The notes below the pieces were generated by a model that worked only from the letters and a program-made list of their open reading frames with translations, had not been told where the DNA came from and ran no database searches. Of a stretch of 17,895 bases of DNA, positions 12,961-17,895 are shown piece after piece; the first letter of the stretch is position 1, and each line of letters begins with the position of its first letter. The stretch comes from CAYSSM01 sp964433905. Lineage in GTDB: Bacteria; Patescibacteriota; UBA1384; UBA12157; JAENIV01. A program made the translations under genes and the position numbers. Location: NCBI GenBank assembly GCA_964433905.1, contig CAYSSM010000013.1:1-17895 (forward strand), in the 5' to 3' direction.

Positions 12961-13242
12961 ATAATGAAAAATAGGAGAGTACTTTAATAGGTGGGGATGA
13001 ACGGCACAGGTAAAGCTAAGGAGGGATACTCGGTTTTACCTCTGCCGTGCAAAAACAAAAACAAAAAGGACAGTACCTTACTAACCAACGGCAGAAAAAA
13101 TGGGTTGAGTTACGCTTCCCTTACTGTGAACGCATCGCGTTTATGGTAGGGACAAAGCCAATTACTTTGCCTTTACCATAAAGGCGCGACGTGCGGTCAA
13201 TAATTTAAAATAATTTGGGCCGATTTACGATCGCGCCTTTTT
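12961..13242 (+). ncRNA. Candidate multi-hairpin non-coding RNA, about 280 nt
   Basis: A strong promoter and an intrinsic terminator frame this segment, which folds into several perfect stems. The 5' hairpin pairs ACGGCA (13001-13006) and AGGTAAA (13008-13014) with TTTACCT (13035-13041) and TGCCGT (13043-13048) around a C-C mismatch; its apical loop displays AAGGAGGG. ACAGTA (13070-13075) pairs with TACTGT (13122-13127). AACGC/GCGTT form a hairpin at 13129-13141. TTTATGGTA (13140-13148) pairs with TACCATAAA (13174-13182). A 50-codon frame (12997-13149) and a 7-codon frame (12964-12987) exist, but neither has a normal ribosome site and the first is confined by the stems. It lacks the diagnostic elements of tmRNA, RNase P RNA and SRP RNA. 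A 6S-like or lineage-specific role is possible. Identity unknown. Confidence 0.65.
13180..13242 (+). terminator. Intrinsic terminator of the structured RNA
   Basis: AAAGGCGCGA (13180-13189) pairs with TCGCGCCTTT (13231-13240), continuing into the T-run at 13238-13242. The large loop contains a further 5-bp stem, CGGTC with GGCCG. Confidence 0.75.
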
Positions 13243-13309
13243 CATTGGCGTAAAACTATATATCGTAACAGAATAGTTGGGTCTTGTCAAGTAGCGGGGT
13301 GGAAAACTA

Positions 13310-13337
13310 TTGACAAAAATAAAATCTCTGGTATAAT
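13310..13337 (+). promoter_or_regulatory. Consensus sigma-70 promoter of the TTGC-repeat RNA
   Basis: TTGACA (13310-13315) and TATAAT (13332-13337) both match consensus perfectly, with a 16-bp spacer. The predicted start is about 13344. It is the best promoter in the window. Confidence 0.85.
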
Positions 13338-13343
13338 AATAAT

Positions 13344-13500
13344 TGCTGGCAGAAGCTGACCTTGCTACATTGCGATGTTGCTACTTTGCAACATTTCTCT
13401 ATTGCTGCTTGCGATTGCTTTTGCTACATTTCTCCGTTTTGCCTTTGCGTTTGCGTTTGCCTCCGGGCGCCCCAACTAATTGGGGCGCCCATCTTTTTTA
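13344..13500 (+). ncRNA. Candidate small RNA, pyrimidine-rich with TTGC repeats
   Basis: About 155 nt lie between a consensus promoter and a strong terminator, with no start codon plus ribosome site inside. TTGC occurs about 13 times in the first 118 nt. The early copies are spaced 8 nt (13362, 13370, 13378, 13386) and the late ones 6 nt (13439, 13445, 13451, 13457). One internal hairpin is visible: ATGTTGC (13375-13381) with GCAACAT (13388-13394). The rest is U/C-rich and likely single-stranded, suited to pairing with GCAA-containing targets or to protein binding. It could alternatively be a leader that ends before pcrA, which has its own -10 box. Confidence 0.6.
13465..13499 (+). terminator. 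Strong intrinsic terminator before pcrA
   Basis: A perfect 11-bp stem, GGGCGCCCCAA (13465-13475) with TTGGGGCGCCC (13480-13490), has a CTAA loop and is followed by ATCTTTTTT. It ends the TTGC-repeat RNA and insulates pcrA. Confidence 0.93.
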
Positions 13501-13517
13501 TTAAGATGTTTTTTTGC

Positions 13518-13523
13518 TATAAT
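13518..13523 (+). promoter_or_regulatory. -10 box of pcrA, probable leaderless transcript
   Basis: A perfect TATAAT ends 9 bp before the pcrA ATG, so a transcript started at the normal distance would begin at or within 3 nt of the start codon. There is no Shine-Dalgarno. The -35 region is only a T-rich run. Confidence 0.55.
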
Positions 13524-13532
13524 ATTGACACT

Positions 13533-15398
13533 ATGGATTCACCAATTTTAAAAGATCTCAATAAGGAGCAAATTGAAGCCGTAAAAACCACCGAAGGACC
13601 AGTGCTGATTTTAGCCGGCGCGGGTTCCGGCAAAACAAAGGCGCTTACTCATCGTATTGCCTACTTAATTCAAGAAAAAAAAATTCATCCCCAAAATATT
13701 TTAGCGGTGACTTTTACCAATAAAGCTGCCGGCGAAATGAAACTAAGAATTGATAAATTACTCGGAGCAATTCGTTCACAAAAGGGAACGCACGAGCAAA
13801 TTTTTCAACTTCCGTGGATGGGAACATTTCATTCGGTTTGCAGTAAAATCCTCCGCAAAGAAATTCAAAATTTGGGCTATCGCCGCTCGTTCGTTATTTA
13901 TAACGAAGACGAATCTTTGATCGCCATTAAGCATGCGATGGACGATCTAAACATTGACAAAAAGGAATCTAATCCCAAGACAATTAAAAATTTCATTTCC
14001 GGCGCCAAAAATGAACTTCTTTCGCCGAAAAAATATCAGCCCTACGCCCGCGGTTATTTCGGCGAAATTGTCAGTAAAGTCTATGAGCAGTATCAAAAAG
14101 ATCTCAAAACCGCTAATGCTTTGGATTTTGACGATTTAATTATGCTCACTGTTGAATTATTCGAAAGGCATCTGGAAATTTTAAGCCGCTGGCAAAATCT
14201 TTTTCGCTATATTTTAATTGACGAGTATCAAGATACCAATTTTGCTCAATATAAATTAGTAAAACTTTTAGCGCAAAAGCACAAAAATATTTGTGTCGTC
14301 GGCGATGATTTTCAAGCCATCTACGGCTTTCGCGGAGCAAATTTTCGCAATATTTTGGATTTTGAAAAAGATTATCCAAAAGCCAAAGTTATCAAAATGG
14401 AACAGAATTACCGTTCGACAAAAAGCATCATTACTGCGGCTCAAAAAGTGATTGAAAAAAATGTTTTGCGGTCTGAAAAAGAATTGTGGACTCAAAACGA
14501 AGACGGGCTTCCGTCAACGGTTTTTGAAGCCAGAAATGAAATTGATGAAGTGGATTTTGTTCGCACAGAAATTGAAGCCCTTAAAAATTTTCACAAGTTA
14601 AATGATTTTGTTATTTTGTACCGTACCAATGCCCAGTCGCGCATTTTGGAAGAAATTTTTATGCAAAATAATATTCCCTACCGTTTAATTGGCGCTTTGC
14701 GGTTTTATGAACGCAAAGAAATTAAAGACATTCTATCGTACTTAAAATTAATTTTAAACGCCGAGGACAGAGTCTCGCTTAAAAGAATTATTAATGTTCC
14801 TCCGCGCGGCATCGGAATAAAATCTCAAAATGCAAATCTCAAATCTCAAAATGAAAATCCAAAAATAATTAAATTTCAGGAAATGATGAATCATCTGCGG
14901 AGCGAAGCGAAAAATAAGAAAATTGCCGAATTAATTGACGAAATTACCAATGTTACTGATTACAAAAATTTTATTTTGGACGGCACCGAAGAAGGGGAAA
15001 TGCGCTGGGAAAATGTCGAAGAACTAAAATCAGTCGCCGCTAAAGCAGAAAATTTAGAGGATTTTTTGGAGCAAGTTGCCTTGGTGGCCGACATTGATAA
15101 TTATGACCAAAACACCGAAGCGGTGACGCTAATGACTTTGCACAATGCCAAAGGTTTGGAATTTCCCATCGTTTTTATGGTCGGAATGGAAGAAGGATTA
15201 TTCCCCCATGTTAACTCAATGTTCGAACCGGCCAATTTGGAAGAAGAGCGCCGGCTTTGCTATGTCGGCATGACGCGGGCGGAAAAAAGATTGTACCTAA
15301 CTTATGCTGTCTCGCGTATGCTTTTCGGCGCGGTCCAATCAAATGCGCCCTCGCGCTTTATTGCTGAAATCCCCGAAGAATTAGTCGAACGACTGTGA
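13533..15398 (+). CDS. pcrA: UvrD/PcrA-family 3'-5' DNA helicase
   Basis: This superfamily 1A helicase for DNA repair and replication restart has 621 residues from the ATG at 13533. The frame is open upstream to 13362, but that part crosses the terminator and is not protein-like. Motifs: Q motif LNKEQIEAV (9-17), Walker A AGAGSGKT (28-35), Ia VTFTNKAA (59-66), II DEYQD (230-234), III VGDDFQAIYGFRGA (256-269), IV QNYRS (291-295), V MTLHNAKGLEFP (534-545), VI RRLCYVGMTRAEKRL (573-587). It is about 100 residues shorter than typical PcrA. The 2B subdomain after PPRGIG (423-428) is small and contains a repeat-derived KSQNANLKSQN insert (430-440), and the C-terminal tail is missing. PcrA, UvrD and Rep cannot be told apart by sequence alone. 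Confidence 0.93.
   Translation: MDSPILKDLNKEQIEAVKTTEGPVLILAGAGSGKTKALTHRIAYLIQEKKIHPQNILAVTFTNKAAGEMKLRIDKLLGAIRSQKGTHEQIFQLPWMGTFHSVCSKILRKEIQNLGYRRSFVIYNEDESLIAIKHAMDDLNIDKKESNPKTIKNFISGAKNELLSPKKYQPYARGYFGEIVSKVYEQYQKDLKTANALDFDDLIMLTVELFERHLEILSRWQNLFRYILIDEYQDTNFAQYKLVKLLAQKHKNICVVGDDFQAIYGFRGANFRNILDFEKDYPKAKVIKMEQNYRSTKSIITAAQKVIEKNVLRSEKELWTQNEDGLPSTVFEARNEIDEVDFVRTEIEALKNFHKLNDFVILYRTNAQSRILEEIFMQNNIPYRLIGALRFYERKEIKDILSYLKLILNAEDRVSLKRIINVPPRGIGIKSQNANLKSQNENPKIIKFQEMMNHLRSEAKNKKIAELIDEITNVTDYKNFILDGTEEGEMRWENVEELKSVAAKAENLEDFLEQVALVADIDNYDQNTEAVTLMTLHNAKGLEFPIVFMVGMEEGLFPHVNSMFEPANLEEERRLCYVGMTRAEKRLYLTYAVSRMLFGAVQSNAPSRFIAEIPEELVERL
14820..14860 (+). repeat. 21-bp-period repeat inside pcrA
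   Basis: AAATCTCAAAATG occurs at 14820-14832 and again at 14841-14853, with a partial AAATCTC between. The period is 21 bp, a multiple of 3, so the frame is kept. It encodes KSQNANLKSQN-type sequence in the reduced 2B region. The word resembles dispersed intergenic repeats, which would make it a repeat inserted into a tolerant loop. Confidence 0.7.
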
Positions 15399-15437
15399 TC
15401 CTCTGAACCTTTAATCACACTTCCGAAGTGATACTAA

Positions 15438-15548
15438 ACTGGTTAAAATTTCAAGAGGCTACCATACTATTCAGCGATCATACTTATTTGGTGAATTACT
15501 ATCAAATATTATGCGGTCGTCGATTTTTACGATAGTAATTTAACCAGT
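15438..15548 (+). repeat. Nested inverted repeats downstream of pcrA
   Basis: Outer arms ACTGGTTAAA (15438-15447) and TTTAACCAGT (15539-15548) are perfectly complementary. Inside, ATTACTATC (15495-15503) pairs with GATAGTAAT (15531-15539). Together they form a long, co-linear two-level structure followed by an A-rich run. No gene is present in 15399-15606. A short hairpin CACTT/AAGTG lies at about 15418-15430 but lacks a T-run, so no convincing pcrA terminator is seen. This may be an RNA or a remnant of a mobile element. Confidence 0.45.
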
Positions 15549-15606
15549 AAAAAAACTAATTTTTTAACAATCTAATAAAATGATAAAATAAGATTTTTTT
15601 GCTATT

Positions 15607-15740
15607 TTAAGAGGCTGAGTACTTCGAAGCTTGCTTCGAGGATGAAAGCCTAATTAAAACAAACTTTCCCTTTAGGGATACCTCGTCAGCCGATTCGGTC
15701 TGAGCCTCACGGTCGAAGACTTGCTGCGAGGTAGTTTATT
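15607..15740 (+). ncRNA. Candidate structured RNA or repeat element, copy B
   Basis: Same architecture as the element after dnaX. Hairpin 1 has outer arms AGGCT (15612-15616) and AGCCT (15647-15651) and an inner TCGAAG/CTTCGA stem with a CTTG loop (15624-15639). A linker containing ACAAAC follows, then the core 15676-15740. The core closes with TACCTCG (15679-15685) and CGAGGTA (15727-15733). Its second stem is CAGCCG/CGGTCTG with the same bulged T and an ATT loop (15687-15702), then the GTC-GAA-GAC hairpin. The last 30 bases (15711-15740) are identical to 10125-10154 of copy A. The hairpins differ in sequence but keep their shape. DNA from 15741 to about 15830 shows only a weak promoter-like TTGAAA...TAATAT and a TTCAC/GTGAA hairpin. 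Confidence 0.5.
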
Positions 15741-15830
15741 TTTGGTTGAAATTTTAGGGCAATAATGTAATATTGATACTGAAACAAAATTAACTCTTCA
15801 CCTTGTGAAATTGCGAAGCACGAATTTTAC

Positions 15831-15853
15831 ATGGTAAAGGAGTATCTATTTTA
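15831..15853 (+). promoter_or_regulatory. Ribosome site and disputed start of the wall-protein gene
   Basis: AAGGAG (15837-15842) stands 5 nt before an in-frame ATT (15848). Translation from there would give the hydrophobic stretch LSLIIAIWIAL that a secreted protein needs. Alternatively, an ATG at 15831 lies one base out of frame, and adding one T to the T4 run at 15849-15852 would join it to the gene with a textbook signal peptide. Confidence 0.5.
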
Positions 15854-15910
15854 TCGTTAATTATTGCTATCTGGATAGCCTTATCTAATCGAAGCACTCC
15901 GGTTACCCCC

Positions 15911-16747
15911 ATGGTTTCCGGCATTGTTGATACAGTCGATGCCAATCATCCGAAAGAAGTTTATTACGGACGGCCGGGACTTTTTTTGCTATCTGATATG
16001 ACATCCGACTTGAGCATTAGAATTTATCCGGAAGATAAAACGGAAATTTTCCCCGCTCCAAATTTGGGTTTGGGAAGTAAAATTACCATCAATCGTGCTT
16101 TACCGGTGACAATTAATGATGCGGGCAGCATCACAATCGTGCGGACTTGGGAAAAACAAATTAAAGATTTTTTAAGCGAGCAAAAAATAATTTTAGGTGA
16201 TCAGGATAAAGTCGATCCCGATATTAACACATGGTTGAGGTCGGATACCAGAATTAATATTACGAGAGTGGCGGAGACGGAGATAAAAGAAGAAGAATCT
16301 ATCGCTTATAAAACGATTACCAAAGAAGACCCTTCGATGGAAAAGGGCAGATCAAAAGTTGAGAGCGCGGGAAAAAACGGCGTAAAAATAAAAACTTTTC
16401 TTGTTCGAAGAGAAAACGGCCAAGAAGTTTCGCGAAAGCTTGTCGGCGAAGAAATAAAAACGCCGCCGGAAAATAAAATTGTTACTGTTGGCACAAGAGT
16501 CGTCGAGCTTGGGCGGGGCAGGGCGTCTTGGTATGATTGGATTTCGGGAATGACGGCGGCGCACAACAGCCTGCCGATGGGTTCGTATGTTCGAGTAACG
16601 GCTGTCAATTCAGGCCGTTCAATTGTAGTGAAAATTATTGATCGCGGTATTCAAACAGATGCCATTATCGATCTTTCGGCTGACGCTTTTGAGCAATTAG
16701 CGCCGTTGGGAGCAGGGGTAATTCCGGTAGTATTGACCAAAGAATGA
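15911..16747 (+). CDS. YabE-like wall protein with DUF348, G5 and RlpA-like domains
   Basis: From the first ATG the product has 278 residues, but the true N-terminus is probably earlier, because the frame upstream (from about 15848) encodes a hydrophobic signal segment. A DUF348-type ubiquitin-like unit (about residues 58-118: INRALPVTINDAG ... WLRSDTRINITR) is followed by a G5-like domain (about 115-200). A C-terminal double-psi beta-barrel of RlpA/3D type (about 203-277) carries GRASWYD, MTAAHNSLPMGSYVRV, IIDRGI and IIDLSADAFEQL. In this barrel the Asp of DRG and of IDLS are the conserved positions linked to peptidoglycan cleavage in related proteins. Such proteins act on the cell wall. The gene overlaps ksgA by 4 bp, recalling yabE near ksgA in Bacillus. 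Exact substrate unknown. Confidence 0.85.
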   Translation: MVSGIVDTVDANHPKEVYYGRPGLFLLSDMTSDLSIRIYPEDKTEIFPAPNLGLGSKITINRALPVTINDAGSITIVRTWEKQIKDFLSEQKIILGDQDKVDPDINTWLRSDTRINITRVAETEIKEEESIAYKTITKEDPSMEKGRSKVESAGKNGVKIKTFLVRRENGQEVSRKLVGEEIKTPPENKIVTVGTRVVELGRGRASWYDWISGMTAAHNSLPMGSYVRVTAVNSGRSIVVKIIDRGIQTDAIIDLSADAFEQLAPLGAGVIPVVLTKE

Positions 16748-17544
16748 AACCAAAAAAATATTTAGGCCAGAATTTTTTAATTAATGAAAAAATCATTCCG
16801 CAAATTATCGAAGCGGCGGAAATTTCAAAAGACGATACTATTATCGAAGTCGGTCCGGGTTTGGGGATTTTGACCGAAGCTCTGCTTAAAGGTGGTGTTA
16901 AAGTTTTTGCGATTGAAAAAGATTTTGAACTGATCGCAGGACTGACAAAAAAATTTGGCTCTAATAAAAAACTTAAAATTGTTCATCAAGACGCTCTTTT
17001 TTTTGACGAGACAATGGTAGGGCCCTATAAAGTGGTCGCTAATCTTCCCTTCAATGTTGCCTCGCCTTTAATCCGTAAGTTTTTAGAATCACAAACGCCG
17101 CCGGCATTAATGGTAGTAATGATTCAGAAGGAAGTGGCGGAAAAAATTCTTGCCAAGCCGGGCGATTCCGAAAGGGGAGTTCTAACCTTGTCGGTTGAAT
17201 TCTATGCTGATTCGAAAAAAGTGGCGGAAGTTCCAAGAAATAGTTTTCGTCCCCAACCGAATGTTGACGCCACTATCATTAAAATCAAACCGTTTCCGCA
17301 CCTGGCAGGTGCGGAAAAAAAGGTTGAGCCGAAATTATTTTTTAGGATTGTAAAGGCAGGTTTTTCCAGTAAACGCCAGCAAATCCATAATTCGCTAGCG
17401 GCAACTTTCAGAATGCCAAAAGACGAGGTCTTAGAACTATTAAAAAAAGCTAAAATCGATCCGATTAAAAGGGCCGAAGACTTAACTTTAGGTCAATGGC
17501 TCGATCTCTGTTGGAGTTATAAAAAAATCTCCGCTTCGAATTGA
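16744..17544 (+). CDS. rsmA: 16S rRNA dimethyladenosine transferase
   Basis: Also called KsgA. It methylates two adjacent adenines near the 3' end of 16S rRNA (A1518 and A1519 in E. coli) using SAM, a late step of small-subunit maturation. It has 266 residues, normal for the family. Visible motifs are YLGQNFLIN (6-14), motif I IIEVGPGLGILTEAL (34-48), the acidic SAM contact AIEKDFELI (57-65) and motif IV VANLPFNVASPLIRKF (98-113), with NLPF where NLPY or NIPY is usual. The C-terminal part has PNVDATIIKIKP and FSSKRQQIHNSL, typical of the family. The ATG overlaps the stop of the wall-protein gene (ATGA), so expression is coupled. The 3' end overlaps a terminator that serves the converging minus-strand gene. 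Confidence 0.96.
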   Translation: MKPKKYLGQNFLINEKIIPQIIEAAEISKDDTIIEVGPGLGILTEALLKGGVKVFAIEKDFELIAGLTKKFGSNKKLKIVHQDALFFDETMVGPYKVVANLPFNVASPLIRKFLESQTPPALMVVMIQKEVAEKILAKPGDSERGVLTLSVEFYADSKKVAEVPRNSFRPQPNVDATIIKIKPFPHLAGAEKKVEPKLFFRIVKAGFSSKRQQIHNSLAATFRMPKDEVLELLKKAKIDPIKRAEDLTLGQWLDLCWSYKKISASN

Positions 17545-17552
17545 AACGGAGA
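17521..17552 (-). terminator. Intrinsic terminator of the convergent minus-strand gene
   Basis: TCTCCG (17528-17533) and CGGAGA (17547-17552) form a 6-bp stem with a possible inner TTC/GAA. Read on the minus strand it is followed at once by seven Ts (the A-run 17521-17527). It therefore ends the small gene at 17570 while lying within the last codons of rsmA. On the plus strand no T-run follows. Confidence 0.8.
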
Positions 17553-17569
17553 AAATCGGAAAACGGAAT

Positions 17570-17830
17570 TTATGCCCTTTCCCATTCGACGTCAAAGATG
17601 TTTTGTGCCATAGTTCTAATTTCATCGTGGAAAGACCTTGGCAGGAGATTTTTGAGGCGGCAAAGAGTTGGAAGAAGATCGTTTCTGTGTTTCTGAAGAT
17701 GGCTGTAGCAGGCTAATTTGGCATATTCTCGCTCACGGTCGGAAAGCTCGCCCGCTTCTTCTTTACAGCGAATTTTACCGCTTAGTACTAAGGCAATTGT
17801 TTTCTCGTGAGTTTCAACATCGTCGACCAT
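17570..17830 (-). CDS. Small cytoplasmic protein, function unknown
   Basis: This 86-residue protein (MVDDVETHEKTIALVLSGK...) is charged and predicted helical, with no membrane segment. Two Cys (22 and 41) and a third near residue 57 show no zinc-type spacing. The middle REREYAKLACYSHLQKHRNDLL (about 52 percent charged or polar) looks like a helix-turn region, but no domain is recognised. The ATG is well supported by AAAGGAG about 6 nt upstream, and a proper terminator follows the stop by about 20 bp, so this is a genuine single-gene unit. It converges on rsmA. A -10-like TATACA lies at 17874-17869, but the -35 would fall beyond the window edge. Confidence 0.7.
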   Translation of the reverse strand: MVDDVETHEKTIALVLSGKIRCKEEAGELSDREREYAKLACYSHLQKHRNDLLPTLCRLKNLLPRSFHDEIRTMAQNIFDVEWERA

Positions 17831-17869
17831 TCCAGTCTCCTTTCGTTTACTTACGAGATAAAAAAATTG

Positions 17870-17895
17870 TATACTAAAATAGATGGAAAAACAAG
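17870..17895 (+). other. Possible start of a further plus-strand gene at the edge
   Basis: TATACT (17870-17875) is followed 7 bp later by ATG (17883), and the frame MEKQ runs off the window. As with pcrA, there is no room for a ribosome site, so this would be another leaderless start. Too little is visible to support a gene. Confidence 0.25.

Noticed and set aside
12997..13149. 50-codon frame inside the structured RNA (MNGTGKAKEGYSVLPL...)
   Set aside because: GGTGGGG lies too close to the ATG, the sequence is constrained by perfect RNA stems, and the product is unlike known proteins. Not fully excluded.
13362..13532. N-terminal extension of pcrA
   Set aside because: The Cys/Phe/Leu-rich translation crosses an 11-bp terminator stem, and MDSPILKDLNKEQ at 13533 is the natural helicase start.
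1..17895. tRNA genes, rRNA genes, CRISPR arrays, transposases, prophage genes
   Set aside because: I saw no cloverleaf, no ribosomal RNA core sequence, no regularly spaced repeat-spacer array, and no transposase or integrase motif on either strand.

Overview
The window looks like chromosome from a small-genome Candidate Phyla Radiation (Patescibacteria) bacterium, assembled from short reads or a metagenome. The DNA is AT-rich and genes are tightly packed with ATGA overlaps. There is a compact type IV pilus operon of the kind common in that radiation, TTG starts at the head of transcription units, and a scaffold gap of 10 Ns. TGA acts as an ordinary stop (pcrA, ksgA and pilN end in it), so the TGA=Gly code of Gracilibacteria is excluded. 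The phylum assignment is inferred from gene style, not proven.

Region 1 (1-8301, minus strand) is a type IV pilus assembly operon. In transcription order it holds pilB, pilC, three small pseudopilins (GspH/FimT-, PilV- and PilW-like), a large PilX-like minor pilin with a beta-rich repeat domain, then pilM, pilN and pilO (cut by the window edge). pilM has its own promoter, with a perfect palindrome over the -10 box. The standout is PilB: a complete HU/IHF-type DNA-binding domain of about 90 residues is fused in frame to the N-terminus of an otherwise complete assembly ATPase.

Region 2 (8302-15398, mostly plus strand) is rich in replication and repair genes: dnaX, dnaB (interrupted by the scaffold gap) and a UvrD/PcrA helicase. 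Two small minus-strand genes lie between dnaX and dnaB, one coiled-coil and one anchored extracytoplasmic. dnaX carries an in-frame A8G slippery run followed by early stops in both alternative frames, which suggests two products as in E. coli or Thermus. Three abutting DnaA-box-like 9-mers precede dnaB. Between dnaB and pcrA lie two apparent non-coding transcripts, each with a near-consensus promoter and an intrinsic terminator: a multi-hairpin RNA of about 280 nt and a pyrimidine-rich RNA of about 155 nt full of TTGC repeats. pcrA itself appears to be leaderless.

Region 3 (15399-17895) starts with about 500 bp of gene-free DNA. It contains a nested inverted repeat and the second copy of a structured RNA-like element whose first copy lies after dnaX. 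Then follow a YabE-like DUF348-G5-RlpA wall protein and ksgA, overlapping by 4 bp. This order recalls the yabE-rnmV-ksgA neighbourhood of Firmicutes, with rnmV absent. A small minus-strand gene of unknown function converges on ksgA and ends in a terminator buried in the 3' end of ksgA.

The pilus genes would form one envelope machine. The replication genes share no operon. The non-coding DNA is unusually dense in hairpins, inverted repeats and short tandem repeats, several of them inside or beside replication genes.
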